Counted from the stretch's first letter, positions 28,971-38,627 are shown. The stretch is 64,000 nt of DNA from an uncultured Roseobacter sp. (GCA_947501635.1 CANMWT010000002.1:310001-374000), one strand, 5' to 3'. Translations and numbers: made by a program. The notes: generated from the letters alone by a model not told the origin.

Positions 28971-29609
28971 TTAAGCGCGGTCTGCAGGTGAGCCGGGCAT
29001 AAGATCGTATGGGGCTTTCCAGCCGGGTGTATTCGAAAGGCGCGTGAGCCAGGCATCAATGTGGGGCCAGTCACCGCGGTCAAATCCGAATGTCTCCGGA
29101 TAGTAGAGGTACCCACAGCAGGTCAGATCCGCGTTCGTCAGGCAGTCGCCCACGATCCAGTCGCGGCCTTCCAGGTGCGTGTTCAACACCTCATAAGCGG
29201 CCTTCAAGCGGCCCTGCATAAAACCGATGACCTCTTGAGGTCGTTTATCCTCAGGCAGAAAATTCATCAAAAAACGGGTCATACCCGCGGCAGAGCTTAG
29301 CTTGTGATTGTCCCAGAGGATCCAACGCAGGATTTCGCGACGCTCATCGGAGTCTTTTCCTCCAAACTTGCCTGACTTCTCAGCGACATAATCCTGGATC
29401 ACGCCGGATTGCGTAAGGGTCACCGGGCCATCGATCATCACCGGAGCTTCGCCCATGGCGTTCACATTTGCGCGGTATTCCGCAGAACGGGTTTCGCCAT
29501 TGAAAAAATCGACCTTGACCGGTTGCCAGTCGAGGCCGGACAATTCGAGCGCCAAGGCGGCCTTATAGGCGTTCCCGCTTTCACCGAAGCAATACAATTT
29601 GATGGTCAT
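28971..29609 (-). CDS. glutathione S-transferase family protein
   Basis: A 212-residue cytosolic GST-like protein. It has an N-terminal thioredoxin-fold domain (IKLYCFGESGNAYKAALALELSG, with a Ser in the usual catalytic region) and a helical C-terminal domain with LTNADLTCCGYLYY, the N-capping/hydrophobic-staple region of GSTs. It sits just upstream of fadA and fadB in the same direction, so it may belong to that transcript. The natural electrophile is unknown. Confidence 0.9.
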   Translation of the reverse strand: MTIKLYCFGESGNAYKAALALELSGLDWQPVKVDFFNGETRSAEYRANVNAMGEAPVMIDGPVTLTQSGVIQDYVAEKSGKFGGKDSDERREILRWILWDNHKLSSAAGMTRFLMNFLPEDKRPQEVIGFMQGRLKAAYEVLNTHLEGRDWIVGDCLTNADLTCCGYLYYPETFGFDRGDWPHIDAWLTRLSNTPGWKAPYDLMPGSPADRA

Positions 29610-29647
29610 GGGCCTGCCCTTTCCGAGCGCTTGATTGATGGTTCGGA

Positions 29648-29700
29648 TTGGGGGTTTTACACCCCCAAACCCCCGTAGAGTTTATTCGGCAAGATGAGCG
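29648..29700 (+). repeat. Roseobacter-type GC-rich intergenic repeat, copy 2 (variant tail)
   Basis: Stem TTGGGGGT (29648-29655) pairs with ACCCCCAA (29661-29668). AACCCCCG follows, then a different tail ending GGCAAGATGAG in place of GACCAAAGAA. Hairpin plus CCCCCG matches the other copies, so it is treated as a subtype. Confidence 0.65.
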
Positions 29701-29848
29701 AGCGCGTTCATCTCATGTTAACCTTGTCCTACCACCATGGTGTCGCGGGGCAGGCTGGAGAGCCGAGCCGCGTGCAAGGTGACGCTCTGTTTTCGCGGTC
29801 GCGGTGTATCGCCGGCAGACGGAAACAGAGCGGAGCTTCCTTGTCATC

Positions 29849-29874
29849 TTGCCCAAAAAACTCCCGCCGGAGGC
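29849..29874. repeat. short repeat with CTCCCGCCGGAGG core, copy 1
   Basis: Begins TTGCCC, then a short A-rich stretch, then ACTCCCGCCGGAGGC. A near-identical copy is at 47934-47959. CTCC and GGAG can form a small hairpin. Both copies lie in intergenic sequence. Confidence 0.6.
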
Positions 29875-29910
29875 TCCCGTCGTTTCAAGATTGTCCGAAG
29901 TGGCATTCAT

Positions 29911-31059
29911 TTAGAGCGCCCTCGCAATAAGTTCTTTCATAATCTCGTTAGTGCCACCGTAGATGCGCTGAACGCGCGCATCGGTCCACATCTCCGCAAT
30001 GGCGTATTCCTGCATGAAGCCGTAACCACCATGCAATTGCAGGCAGTCATCGAGCACCTCGCCCTGCGTGTCGGTGAGCCAGTACTTAGCCATGGCAGCC
30101 TTTTCATTTGTCAATGCGCCGCGCATGTGTTCAGCCATGCATTCGTCGAAGAATGCGCGCCCAACTTTAGTTTTGGTTTGGCACTCCACCAGTTTGAATC
30201 GGGTGTTCTGAAACTGCGTCAATGGGCCGCCAAAGGCTTCGCGCTCTTTGCAATAGTCAATCGTGCGTGCGACCGCACCTTCCATCGAGCCCACGGCCCC
30301 GCAGGCAATGACCAGCCGTTCCTGAGGCAATTGTTGCATCAACTGGTAAAACCCTTGTCCCTCGGCGCCACCGAGGATGTTTTCAGGCGGGATTTCCACA
30401 TTATCGAAAAACAACTCGGAGGTATCAGAGGCATGCAGCCCAATTTTCTCCAGGTTGCGACCGCGGGTGAACCCTTCCGCCATGTCAGTTTCAACCACGA
30501 CCAGTGATATGCCTTTCGCACCCTCGGAGGGATCGGTCTTTGCCGCCACCACAATCAGATCGGCATGTTGGCCGTTGGTGATGAAAGTTTTTTGCCCTGA
30601 CAGGCGGTATGCATTTCCCTCGCGCAGCGCGCGCGTCTTGATGCCCTGCACGTCCGAGCCTGTCGACGGTTCTGTCATTGCCAGCGCGCCGACCATTTCT
30701 CCTGAAACCATCTTGGGCAACCACCGGTGTTTTTGTTCTTCTGTCCCGTAGGCGAGGATGTAGTGTGCGACGATGCCGGAATGGATGCCATGCCCCCAGC
30801 TTGCCAGATTGGCGCGCGCGCCTTCGATCAGGATGGCAGCCTCATGGCCGAAATCACCGCCTGCACCGCCGTATTCTTCGGGGATCGAGGGGCAGAGCAG
30901 GCCCAGCTCGCCGGCTTGTTGCCACGTCATGCGGTCCATCTCGCCCTGTTTGCGCCATGTCTCAAAATGTGGCGCCCACTCGTTGGTGATAAACTGCGCG
31001 GTCATGTCCGCGATCATCCGGTGTTCGTCGGTCATCCACTGTGACACATGTTCGGTCAT
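29911..31059 (-). CDS. acyl-CoA dehydrogenase (long-chain/isovaleryl-type active site)
   Basis: FAD-dependent dehydrogenase of 382 residues that forms the 2,3-double bond of an acyl-CoA. FAD-binding motifs [14 protein letters not shown] (about 127-140) and FITNGQHAD are present, as is the C-terminal GGYGFMQEY. The usual Glu of the YEGT motif is replaced (YGGTNEI), but a Glu lies at about residue 247 in QERLVIA, the catalytic-base position used by long-chain and isovaleryl-CoA dehydrogenases. It is followed by the GST-fadA-fadB unit and preceded by a small gene 12 bases upstream. Confidence 0.93.
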   Translation of the reverse strand: MTEHVSQWMTDEHRMIADMTAQFITNEWAPHFETWRKQGEMDRMTWQQAGELGLLCPSIPEEYGGAGGDFGHEAAILIEGARANLASWGHGIHSGIVAHYILAYGTEEQKHRWLPKMVSGEMVGALAMTEPSTGSDVQGIKTRALREGNAYRLSGQKTFITNGQHADLIVVAAKTDPSEGAKGISLVVVETDMAEGFTRGRNLEKIGLHASDTSELFFDNVEIPPENILGGAEGQGFYQLMQQLPQERLVIACGAVGSMEGAVARTIDYCKEREAFGGPLTQFQNTRFKLVECQTKTKVGRAFFDECMAEHMRGALTNEKAAMAKYWLTDTQGEVLDDCLQLHGGYGFMQEYAIAEMWTDARVQRIYGGTNEIMKELIARAL

Positions 31060-31071
31060 TGCACTCTTCCG

Positions 31072-31284
31072 TTACTTTTTGCGCGCGTCGAGTTCGGCAT
31101 TGAACAAGCGCATTCTGTGGCCGAAGGTTTCTTCGTTGATAACGCTGTCGAAATTCTCAAACAGGAATGATAATGCCTCGCCTTCGTCGAGCCCGGCCTC
31201 GGACGCAAAGCGCCGAAGACGCCGGTAGCCGTCTTCTGTCATTGCTATGTTGAGGCGGCGGGTCGCGCGGAACCGTTTCGGCAT
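31072..31284 (-). CDS. small hypothetical protein
   Basis: A 70-residue basic/helical protein (RRLNIAMTEDGYRRLRRFASEAGLD...) with a predicted start strand and two helices, a pattern like a ribbon-helix-helix protein, though that is only a guess from layout. AAGGACG lies before the ATG at 31284. It is 12 bases upstream of the acyl-CoA dehydrogenase and 11 bases after the GFA gene, so it belongs to the same operon. Confidence 0.7.
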   Translation of the reverse strand: MPKRFRATRRLNIAMTEDGYRRLRRFASEAGLDEGEALSFLFENFDSVINEETFGHRMRLFNAELDARKK

Positions 31285-31295
31285 AAGTACGTCCT

Positions 31296-31724
31296 TCAGA
31301 ATCTGTCGCGCGCCGGGATGTCGCTGCGACCGGCAGGCTGGAAGTCGGGGCGTGGTAGCTTATCGATTTGCGCAAGCCACGCGGGATGATCGTCGTGGTA
31401 AAAGACCATGTCAGGCGCCACCGCAACCTTCGCGCATCCCATGCTGAACCCGAAGGTGCTGCTATCGTTACCGGCATAGTAAAGGGGACTGCCGCAGGTC
31501 CCGCAAAACCCGCGGGACGCGATGGCGGACGACTGGTAGACGGCCGGCTTTCCGTGCCAGACCACCCGGTCGCGGGCAACACTGATGAAGGCAGGCACTG
31601 GCGCGCCCGTTGCCTGCTTGCACATATTGCAAAAGCACAGGTTCACCTGTCCCGGCCCGGCAGCTACGGTGTAGCGCACCGCGCCGCACAGGCAGCCGCC
31701 TTCAAAAGCTGGAATATCCTTCAT
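31296..31724 (-). CDS. GFA family (Mss4-like zinc-fold) protein
   Basis: A 142-residue protein of the GFA family, named for a glutathione-dependent formaldehyde-activating enzyme; most members have no proven reaction. Two zinc sites are visible: GGCLCGAVRY with CFCNMC near the N-terminus, and FCGTCGSPLYY in the middle. The ATG at 31724 follows GAGGGGAG; the frame also allows a TTG one codon earlier. It sits between two acyl-CoA dehydrogenase genes in one operon. Confidence 0.88.
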   Translation of the reverse strand: MKDIPAFEGGCLCGAVRYTVAAGPGQVNLCFCNMCKQATGAPVPAFISVARDRVVWHGKPAVYQSSAIASRGFCGTCGSPLYYAGNDSSTFGFSMGCAKVAVAPDMVFYHDDHPAWLAQIDKLPRPDFQPAGRSDIPARDRF

Positions 31725-31736
31725 CAAGTGCTCCCC

Positions 31737-33518
31737 TCAGAAGTTTGCTACATCCAGCGCCATGACTGGTTCCGCACCCGATTGAATGCGGCTGAGATGC
31801 AGTGCCGTAGCGGGCAGTTGCCGCGCCATGTAGTAGCGCCCCGTGGCCAGCTTGGTTTCGTAAAAGGCACTATCAGACGCGCCGTTCGCCAGTGCCGTCC
31901 TCGCGGCCTTACCCATCTTGGCCCACATCAGGCCAATGCAGACGTGACCGAACATATGCATGAAGTCATATGAACCGGACAAAGCGTTGTTGGGGTTCTT
32001 CATGCCGTTTTGCATGAAATACATACCTGCCGCCTGCAGGTCTTTTGAGGCCACTTTGAGCGGGTCGAGGAAGTCGCGGTCAAAGTCGGCATCTTGCCCC
32101 GCGTTGTCTTTGATAAAGGACTTTACCAAATCAAAGAAGGCCATCACATGTTTGCCGCCGTCCTGCGCGAGCTTGCGCCCAACCAGATCGAGGGCCTGAA
32201 CCCCGTTTGCGCCTTCGTAGATCATTGCGATACGGGCGTCGCGGGTGAATTGCGACATGCCCCATTCCTCGATGTAGCCGTGACCGCCGTAGACCTGTTG
32301 GGCCTTGATTGTCATGTCATAGCCCTGATCTGTCAGGAAGCCTTTGATAACCGGCGTCAACAGGGACACGAGGCCATCTGCGGCTTTGTCATCCGATCGG
32401 TGCGCGGCGTCAATCATGGTGGCACCCCAAAGGATGAACGCGCGCGCGCCTTCGGCAAAACTTTTCTGATCCATCAGCGCACGCCGGACGTCAGGGTGTA
32501 CGATCAGCGGATCAGCGGGGCCATCGGGGTTTTTCACACCTGTAACGTCACGGCCCTGCAAGCGGTCCTTGGCGTACTCCAGCGCGTTTTGATAGGCCAC
32601 TTCGGCTTGCGACAGACCCTGCATGCCGACGCCCAGCCGCGCTTCGTTCATCATGGTGAACATCGCGCGCATGCCTTTGTGCTCTTCGCCCAAGAGATAC
32701 CCCGTCGCACCATCGTAGTTCATCACACAGGTGGAGTTGCCGTGGATCCCCATCTTTTCTTCGATTTTGCCCACGGCAACGCCATTCCGCTCTCCCAGGG
32801 AACCGTCGTCTTTAACCAGAAACTTTGGCACGATGAACAGTGACACACCTTTGATGCCCTCGGGGCCGCCGGTGATCTTGGCCAGCACCAGATGAATGAT
32901 GTTGTCCGACATGTCATGCTCGCCGGCTGAAATAAAGATTTTCTGGCCGGTAATCTTGTAGCTGCCGTCAGCTTGCGGCTCCGCTTTGGTGCGCATCATG
33001 CCAAGGTCGGTGCCGCAGTGTGGTTCAGTCAGGTTCATCGTGCCTGTCCACTGGCAAGACACCATGTTTGGCAGATACGTGTCTTTTTGCGCATCCGTTC
33101 CGTGAGCAAGGATCGCCGATGCGGCGCCATGTGTCAGCCCCTGGTACATGGTGAATGCCATGTTCGACGATGAAAACATCTCGCCGACGGCGGTTCCAAT
33201 CACGCAGGGCATGTTCTGCCCGCCGTATTCCTCGGGCATGTCCAGCCCGGGCCAACCGCCTTCACGCACTTGGCCAAATGCCTCTTTGAAACCTGTCGGC
33301 GTCCTTACGACACCGTTTTCGAGTGTGCAGCCTTCAGTGTCGCCAACCACATTCAAAGGCACCAGCACCTCGGACGTGAGTTTGCCCGCCTCTTCAAGAA
33401 TGGCGGACGTGAAATCAGCTTCCAGTTCGTCGTATCCCGGAATGGACTGCTCTGTTACCTTCAGCACATCGTGCAGAATAAACTGAAAGTCTTTGGTGGG
33501 TGGCGTGTAGCTTGGCAT
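31737..33518 (-). CDS. acyl-CoA dehydrogenase with C-terminal extension, DmdC-like
   Basis: A 593-residue acyl-CoA dehydrogenase of the longer type that includes DmdC (3-methylthiopropionyl-CoA dehydrogenase) and related fatty acyl-CoA dehydrogenases. It shows the FAD motif [15 protein letters not shown], the catalytic Glu in [12 protein letters not shown], and an extra helical C-terminal domain of about 130 residues. Whether the substrate is a sulfur-containing or an ordinary acyl-CoA cannot be decided from sequence. GGGAGAG precedes the ATG at 33518. A MerR regulator gene lies 40 bases upstream in the same direction, which suggests that regulator controls the operon. Confidence 0.92.
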   Translation of the reverse strand: MPSYTPPTKDFQFILHDVLKVTEQSIPGYDELEADFTSAILEEAGKLTSEVLVPLNVVGDTEGCTLENGVVRTPTGFKEAFGQVREGGWPGLDMPEEYGGQNMPCVIGTAVGEMFSSSNMAFTMYQGLTHGAASAILAHGTDAQKDTYLPNMVSCQWTGTMNLTEPHCGTDLGMMRTKAEPQADGSYKITGQKIFISAGEHDMSDNIIHLVLAKITGGPEGIKGVSLFIVPKFLVKDDGSLGERNGVAVGKIEEKMGIHGNSTCVMNYDGATGYLLGEEHKGMRAMFTMMNEARLGVGMQGLSQAEVAYQNALEYAKDRLQGRDVTGVKNPDGPADPLIVHPDVRRALMDQKSFAEGARAFILWGATMIDAAHRSDDKAADGLVSLLTPVIKGFLTDQGYDMTIKAQQVYGGHGYIEEWGMSQFTRDARIAMIYEGANGVQALDLVGRKLAQDGGKHVMAFFDLVKSFIKDNAGQDADFDRDFLDPLKVASKDLQAAGMYFMQNGMKNPNNALSGSYDFMHMFGHVCIGLMWAKMGKAARTALANGASDSAFYETKLATGRYYMARQLPATALHLSRIQSGAEPVMALDVANF

Positions 33519-33557
33519 GTTCTCTCTCCCTGAAACCTGCGGGCGTGTTGGAAATTA

Positions 33558-33956
33558 CTATGCGGCGTCGTGGCCGCGACGCATCGAGGCGACCATCTCT
33601 TCGCCCCACTTGAGTTGTTCTTTGAGGTCCGCGATGGCCTCGTTCAGCTCATCGCGCTGGGTAACCAGATCCGACAGCCTTTCACGTGCAATCTCGACCG
33701 AACGGGACAGCTGTGTCTGTTGCTGATCGCCCATGTCGTAGAGGTCGAGCAACTGGCGTATTTCCTCGAGGCTGAAGCCAAAACGCTTGCCGCGCAGGAT
33801 CAACTTGAGTCGCGCACGGTCGCGGCGGGTAAAGAGCCGCTTCTGACCTTCACGCTGAGGAAACAAAAGCTCTTTGGATTCGTAAAAGCGCAATGTTCGT
33901 GGCGTGACCTCGAAAGCGTCACACATTTCCCGGATCGTCATCAACTGGTCTGTCAT
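33558..33956 (-). CDS. MerR family transcriptional regulator
   Basis: A 132-residue regulator. The N-terminal winged helix-turn-helix (MTIREMCDAFEVTPRTLRFYESKELL) is followed by the MerR second wing and a C-terminal coiled coil (about 75-120, VEIARERLSDLVTQRDELNEAIADL). No Cys metal-binding motif is present, so it likely senses an organic ligand. MerR proteins of this kind (LiuR-type) control fatty-acid and branched-chain amino-acid breakdown in proteobacteria, which fits the downstream acyl-CoA genes. The ATG at 33956 is preferred over one at 33974. Confidence 0.9.
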   Translation of the reverse strand: MTDQLMTIREMCDAFEVTPRTLRFYESKELLFPQREGQKRLFTRRDRARLKLILRGKRFGFSLEEIRQLLDLYDMGDQQQTQLSRSVEIARERLSDLVTQRDELNEAIADLKEQLKWGEEMVASMRRGHDAA

Positions 33957-34267
33957 TTTCTCGTCTTTCTGCATCCTAGCGATGAAAAAATAAGAACTGG
34001 ATTTGCTGCTACAACAGGTTTGGATGTTTACGTAACCCAGACGTTGCGTCACTTTCAAATGCACTGCCGAATGTACTGCAACATGATCGGATTTGTGTCA
34101 AAGCGCTGGCGCGCCTTGCGGCCGTACGCACGCGATTGCGCGCGGAGTGGGCACGAGACGCGCCGCAGGCAAGCCTTGCGGAGAGCTTTATTTTGATAGG
34201 GCGGGCGCAGGTTCGGCGGATCGGCCCAGCTTGCCTCCGTCCCAGACGGTGTCATGCAGCCGCGCGT
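33957..34267. other. 311-base intergenic region between the two MerR genes
   Basis: No coding frame or RNA gene is recognised. It contains the 8-bp palindrome TTACGTAA at 34028-34035, about 70 bases upstream of the downstream regulator gene, which might be part of an operator. The half nearest 34267 is GC-rich without clear structure. Confidence 0.5.
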
Positions 34268-34639
34268 TTACTTGTCCAACGCGGCCTGCGTGTTGTCCCG
34301 AATGGTGCGCAGTTCCTCAATCGCCTCGTCCAGTTGTGCACGCTCGGAGGCGAGTTGTTCCAACTGCCCGTCGGCCAGTTTTATCCAGGCGCGCATCTGC
34401 GCGTCGGTGCCTTCTTTCTCGTAAATCAAAAGCCACTGGCGAATGTCTTCCAGCGGAAAGCCCCACTTGCGGCCCCGCAGGATTAGTTTCATGCGCGCGC
34501 GTTCTCGTGGGCCATAAAACCGTGATCTGCCTTCCCGGTCCGGCTGCAGCAATTCGATATATTCGTAGTATCGCAGCGTTCGCGGTGTGACGTCGAATTC
34601 GGCGCACATCTCTTTGAACGTCAAACGGTCCGAAGTCAT
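34268..34639 (-). CDS. MerR family transcriptional regulator (paralogue)
   Basis: A 123-residue regulator closely similar in layout to the one at 33558: MTSDRLTFKEMCAEFDVTP, then RTLRYYEYIELL, RMKLILRGRKWGFPLEDIRQWL, and a coiled-coil end (about 90-115). The shared helix-turn-helix phrase EMC-A-F-VTPRTLR indicates gene duplication. No metal-binding Cys is seen. The ATG at 34639 follows GGGAGAG. It is divergent from the thioesterase pair at 34765, giving a shared promoter region of 125 bases. Confidence 0.9.
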   Translation of the reverse strand: MTSDRLTFKEMCAEFDVTPRTLRYYEYIELLQPDREGRSRFYGPRERARMKLILRGRKWGFPLEDIRQWLLIYEKEGTDAQMRAWIKLADGQLEQLASERAQLDEAIEELRTIRDNTQAALDK

Positions 34640-34764
34640 TGTTCTTCTCTCCCTTGGCGCTAGGCTAGGACGCAATCGCAAAGAGCGCAACAGGGGCCCT
34701 TGCTCTTGATTGGTTTCTGAGACGATAAAGAGAAACCGGGCTGGCTGCGGGTAAGGAAGAAGAT

Positions 34765-35187
34765 ATGGCAGATAGAGACAAGATCGCACAGCAGTTCATG
34801 GAAGCCCTGCCGCACAGCAAAGCACTTGGGATGAGACTGGTCGACATGAAGGACGGCTGTGCCACGATTGACATGCCCTATGATGAAAAACTGGTAGGCG
34901 ATCCTGAGACAGGGGTGATTCATGGCGGCGCGGTCTCGGCGCTGATGGATACCTGCTGCGGCGCTGCGGCAATGTGCCATCCCAAGAACCTTGGCGGGAC
35001 CGCGACGATTGACCTGCGCATCGACTACATGCGCGCGGCGACGCCCGGCCAGCGGATCACGGCGCGTGCTGAGTGTTACCATGTGACACGCAGCGTGGCC
35101 TTCGTGCGTGCCACTGCTTCTGACGAGGATGCGGACAACCCCGTGGCAGCGGCCACGGGTGCGTTTACCGTGGAGGGCGGCAGATGA
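34765..35187 (+). CDS. PaaI-type hotdog thioesterase
   Basis: A 140-residue hotdog-fold thioesterase of the PaaI/4HBT group, which hydrolyses acyl- or aryl-CoA esters. The motif GVIHGGAVSALMDTCCGAA (about 50-68) carries the HGG turn and the acidic residue used in catalysis. GGAAGAAG lies before the ATG at 34765. The next gene encodes a second hotdog protein overlapping by four bases (ATGA), so the two may form a hetero-oligomer. Confidence 0.9.
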   Translation: MADRDKIAQQFMEALPHSKALGMRLVDMKDGCATIDMPYDEKLVGDPETGVIHGGAVSALMDTCCGAAAMCHPKNLGGTATIDLRIDYMRAATPGQRITARAECYHVTRSVAFVRATASDEDADNPVAAATGAFTVEGGR

Positions 35188-35699
35188 GAGCACCACGACG
35201 TGCGCCCGAACCGGTTCAGGTGGTCAAGCAACGCCGCGATTCCACCCTGCGCGCGCTGGTCGACGGCGTGCCTTACATCCAGTTTCTCGGGATTGAATTC
35301 GAGCGTCGGGGCGACGAATTGACGGGTATCCTGCCCTTTGACCAAAAGCTGATCGGTAACCCGTTGCTGCCGGCGATCCATGGTGGCGTCACAGCGGCTT
35401 TTCTGGAAGTGACTGCAATCATCACGCTAAGCTGGACCTATCTGTGGGCAGACGTGGAATCCGGTGCGATTGATGCGTCAGGGCTGGCTTCTGGCGGTAT
35501 GCCCCGTCTGCCGAAGACGATTGATATCTCCACCGATTACCTGCGCTCTGGATTGCCGCGGGATGCGTATGCGCGGGCGCGCATCGTGCGCGCCGGGCGA
35601 CGCTATGCAAGTGTCCATGTTGAGGCCTGGCAGGATAACAGGGACCGGTTGTTTGCGCAGGCCACAGGCCACTATCTGATGCCGGACCGCCGTGAGTGA
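35184..35699 (+). CDS. PaaI-type hotdog thioesterase (second copy)
   Basis: A 171-residue hotdog protein related to the preceding gene, with the motif AIHGGVTAAFLEVTAI (about 69-84) and a tail typical of the family (IVRAGRRYASVHVEAWQD). It differs by a longer N-terminus and an insertion before the central helix. The start overlaps the previous stop (ATGA) and its own stop overlaps the MATE gene start. The substrate CoA ester is unknown. Confidence 0.87.
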   Translation: MRAPRRAPEPVQVVKQRRDSTLRALVDGVPYIQFLGIEFERRGDELTGILPFDQKLIGNPLLPAIHGGVTAAFLEVTAIITLSWTYLWADVESGAIDASGLASGGMPRLPKTIDISTDYLRSGLPRDAYARARIVRAGRRYASVHVEAWQDNRDRLFAQATGHYLMPDRRE

Positions 35700-37023
35700 G
35701 CCTGCAGCGACTGCACAGGCGGAGATTACCCATCGACGCGTCCTGAAGATTGCGCTGCCGATTGTATTGTCCAACGCGACGGTGCCTATTCTGGGGGCGG
35801 TGGATGTGGGCGTGGTCGGGCAGATGGGCGAGGCCGCGCCAATTGGCGCGGTAGGTCTGGGCGCCATTATTCTGTCGACGGTCTACTGGATTTTCGGATT
35901 TCTGCGCATGGGCACCGTGGGGCTTGTGGGGCAGGCCGAAGGGGCCGGCGACAAGGCAGAGGTCTCTGCATGGTTGACCCGCGCGCTTGTGGTTGCTTTG
36001 GCGGGGGGCGTGTTGCTCATTGTTTTGCAGCCGCTAGTGATCTGGGCGGCACTGGAGTTGGCGCCTGCGAGTGACGAGGTTGAAGGTCTTGCCCGCCAGT
36101 ATCTGAGCATCCGGATATGGACTGCCCCCGCGGCCATTGCGGTCTATGCGTTGACGGGATGGCTTGTGGCGATGGAGCGCACGGCGGGTGTGTTCTGGGT
36201 TCAGTTGACCATGAACGGTGTCAATATCCTGTTGGATCTGTTGTTTGTTCTGGTCTTTGACTGGGGTGTTCCCGGCGTTGCGGCGGCCACAGTAATTGCC
36301 GAGATCACGGGGGCCGCGCTGGGACTGTGGTTTTGTCGCGGCGCATTCTCGCGGCCGGACTGGCGGGACTGGCCGCGCATATTCGACCGCAGTAAGCTGG
36401 TGAGGATGGCGCTGCTGAACACGGATATTCTGTTGCGGTCGGCCATGCTGATGATCATCTTTTCGTCTTTTGTCTTTCTGGGCGCGCGCTTTGGGGATGT
36501 CACGCTTGCCGCCAATGAGGTTCTGATCCAGTTCATGTATATCACGGCCTATGCGATGGATGGATTTGCCTTCGCCGCTGAGACCTTGATTGCGCGAGCC
36601 ATCGGACGGGGGGCGCGCCGCCAGGTGCGGCGCAGTGCGGTGGTGACATCGGTTTGGGGGGCAGTTGTCTGTCTGACCATGTCGCTGGCGTTTGCGATTT
36701 GGGGACCGTGGATCATTGATGTCATGGCCAAAGATCCGGATGTTCAGCGCGAGGCGCGCGATTTTTTGCCGTTTATGGTTGCGGCACCGGTGTTGGGATG
36801 TGCCGCCTGGATGCTTGATGGGATTTTCATCGGTGCCACACGGAGCCGTGACATGCGCAACATGATGGCGCTGAGTTTTGCGGTGTACTGGGCTGCGGTT
36901 TTTGTTTTGGTGCCCTGGCTGGGCAATAACGGACTTTGGCAGGCGCTGTTAATTTCTTTTGTTGCGCGGGGCGTTACGCTGGGCCTGCGGTACCCGGCAC
37001 TGGAGCGTCAAGGGAGGGGATGA
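35692..37023 (+). CDS. MATE family efflux transporter
   Basis: A 443-residue inner-membrane antiporter with about 12 predicted spans in two halves. The N-terminal motif LKIALPIVLSNATVPILGAVDVGVVG and IGRGARRQVRR after span 7 are typical of DinF-like MATE exporters. It starts with a GTG inside the end of the thioesterase gene, so the three genes are one operon. What it exports cannot be told from sequence. A hairpin repeat follows its stop. Confidence 0.92.
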   Translation: MSEPAATAQAEITHRRVLKIALPIVLSNATVPILGAVDVGVVGQMGEAAPIGAVGLGAIILSTVYWIFGFLRMGTVGLVGQAEGAGDKAEVSAWLTRALVVALAGGVLLIVLQPLVIWAALELAPASDEVEGLARQYLSIRIWTAPAAIAVYALTGWLVAMERTAGVFWVQLTMNGVNILLDLLFVLVFDWGVPGVAAATVIAEITGAALGLWFCRGAFSRPDWRDWPRIFDRSKLVRMALLNTDILLRSAMLMIIFSSFVFLGARFGDVTLAANEVLIQFMYITAYAMDGFAFAAETLIARAIGRGARRQVRRSAVVTSVWGAVVCLTMSLAFAIWGPWIIDVMAKDPDVQREARDFLPFMVAAPVLGCAAWMLDGIFIGATRSRDMRNMMALSFAVYWAAVFVLVPWLGNNGLWQALLISFVARGVTLGLRYPALERQGRG

Positions 37024-37030
37024 GCCCGTC

Positions 37031-37080
37031 TTTTGGGGGCCCGCCCCCAAACCCCCGGGATATTTACAGACCAAAGAAAG
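37031..37080 (+). repeat. Roseobacter-type GC-rich intergenic repeat, copy 3
   Basis: Stem TTTGGGGG (37032-37039) pairs with CCCCCAAA (37044-37051). CCCCCGGGAT and GACCAAAGAA follow. It fills the space between the convergent MATE and pyrD stops and probably terminates one or both. Confidence 0.8.
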
Positions 37081-37083
37081 GGC

Positions 37084-38127
37084 TCAGAGCCAGCTGTCGC
37101 GGCCTGTACCGCAGGCTTCAGCCACGGTTGCAAACCCTTCTTGCGCAAGACAGGCGTCCAGATCGCGTGCGATTTTGCCAGCCAGTGAGAGACCCCCGTA
37201 GACGAGACCAGTATAGAGTTGCACTGCCGAAGCTCCTGCGCGGATTTTTGCGTAGGCTTGGGCGCCGGAGGCAATACCACCCACGCCGATAAGGGGAATG
37301 TCGGTCAGGGTTGAAAGCTGTGCGAGAATGCGTGTCGAGCTTTCGAAAAGTGGTTGTCCGGAGAGGCCGCCAGTTTCAGTTTGTTGCGGATCGCGCAGCC
37401 CGTGACGCGCGAGGGTGGTGTTTGTGGCGACGATCGCATCGATGCCGGCATTCTGTGCGACACTTGCGATGTCGCTCAGGTCAGACATAGAAAGATCCGG
37501 CGCAATTTTCAGAAAAACCGGCGTTGTGCCACGCACGTTCATAACACCGTCAAGCAGACCGGCGAGAGCATCCGCGCCTTGCAGGTCACGCAGTTTTTCC
37601 GTGTTCGGCGAGGACACATTGACGGTGGCAAAACTGACGTGGTCTTTCATATGCGCCATGACGCGGGCGAAATCTGCTGCGCGGTCCTCGCTCGATTTAT
37701 TCGCGCCGAGGTTGATGCCGACCGGCACGGCGGAACGCGCGTTTGACAGGCGCTTGCCGATCGCGTGCATCCCGTCGTTGTTGAATCCGAAACGATTGAT
37801 CGCGGCGTGATCTTGCATCAGGCGGAACAGGCGTGGTTTGGGGTTGCCGGGCTGAGGCCGGGGCGTTGCGGCACCGACCTCGAGAAAGCCGAAACCCGCT
37901 CGCGAAAGCGCCGTGACAGCTTGGGCGTTCTTGTCAAAACCCGCAGCAAGCCCGACCGGGTTGGCCAGATCAATACCGGCCACCGTGCATTTGAGCCGGT
38001 CGCTTGTGACTGCTCCGCCTTGGGTGCCGAGCCCCATTGCCACGGCTTTCAGGGCCAGGCCATGGGCTTGTTCCGGGTCCAGACGCTGCAAAAGCTTTAG
38101 ACCGGCTGTTTCCGCGAAACGCGTCAT
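37084..38127 (-). CDS. pyrD: dihydroorotate dehydrogenase (quinone)
   Basis: Oxidises dihydroorotate to orotate with FMN and membrane quinone, the fourth step of pyrimidine synthesis. The 347 residues are of the class 2 type: an amphipathic N-terminal helix ([17 protein letters not shown]), [28 protein letters not shown] with the catalytic Ser region, and the FMN loop [15 protein letters not shown]. The ATG at 38127 gives the normal N-terminus; the frame extends upstream into the DUF952 gene. That gene ends 13 bases before, so the two are co-transcribed. Confidence 0.97.
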   Translation of the reverse strand: MTRFAETAGLKLLQRLDPEQAHGLALKAVAMGLGTQGGAVTSDRLKCTVAGIDLANPVGLAAGFDKNAQAVTALSRAGFGFLEVGAATPRPQPGNPKPRLFRLMQDHAAINRFGFNNDGMHAIGKRLSNARSAVPVGINLGANKSSEDRAADFARVMAHMKDHVSFATVNVSSPNTEKLRDLQGADALAGLLDGVMNVRGTTPVFLKIAPDLSMSDLSDIASVAQNAGIDAIVATNTTLARHGLRDPQQTETGGLSGQPLFESSTRILAQLSTLTDIPLIGVGGIASGAQAYAKIRAGASAVQLYTGLVYGGLSLAGKIARDLDACLAQEGFATVAEACGTGRDSWL

Positions 38128-38140
38128 CTTAAGCGTGGCA

Positions 38141-38488
38141 TCATTGGCTGGCCTCGTCGAGACCAGCGGGAAAGCTGTGTGTGCCGTTGACAAGCGGCAG
38201 CGGCTGGGCCCAGGAGACATCCTGCAGGCGCAAGTTGCGGTAGAGATGCGGGAATAGCTGTCCGCCGCGAGACACTTCCCATTTCAGCTCTGCGCCCAGC
38301 TTGTCGGCATCCACGCAGACCAGCATGAGGTCTGTTGCGCCTGCGAAGTGTTTTGCGGCTGTTTCCGGGGCTTGTTGCGCGGTGGAGAAGTGTATGTATC
38401 CGTCGGCAATATCAATCGGAGCGCCCTGAGTTTCGCCTGCGGCGCGCAGCGCTTCCCATTCACTGGCGCGGAATATCTTGAATATCAT
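38141..38488 (-). CDS. DUF952 family protein
   Basis: A 115-residue protein of the DUF952 family, recognised from [34 protein letters not shown] and the C-terminal HLYRNL. The fold is related to ADP-ribosyltransferase-like glutathione/RES-type proteins, but no reaction is established. The start is either the ATG at 38488 or the adjacent one at 38491. It is the first gene of a two-gene unit with pyrD. Confidence 0.85.
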   Translation of the reverse strand: MIFKIFRASEWEALRAAGETQGAPIDIADGYIHFSTAQQAPETAAKHFAGATDLMLVCVDADKLGAELKWEVSRGGQLFPHLYRNLRLQDVSWAQPLPLVNGTHSFPAGLDEASQ

Positions 38489-38627
38489 CATGGGCGGGTG
38501 ATGCCTTTTGCTTGGGCAGGGGTCAAGTGTCATCGCGCAGGTGACGCAAGGACAGGGTGCACTGATGCTTTGACAGGGCGGCAGGTGCAGGCCACGATGT
38601 GCATATTGGTGTTTCGAGGGGAAAAAG

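Larger units (their letters stand above)
29610..29910. other. 301-base intergenic region with two kinds of repeat
   Basis: Lies between the GST gene start and the stop of the acyl-CoA dehydrogenase gene, both on the minus strand. It holds the variant hairpin repeat at 29648-29700 and the short CTCCCGCCGGAGG repeat at 29849-29874. I see no convincing gene in it. It must also hold the promoter of the GST-fadA-fadB unit. Confidence 0.6.

Noticed and set aside
34028-34035. TTACGTAA as a regulator site upstream of the MerR gene
   Set aside because: Only 8 bp and no second copy upstream of the other acyl-CoA genes; kept only as a note in the intergenic entry.
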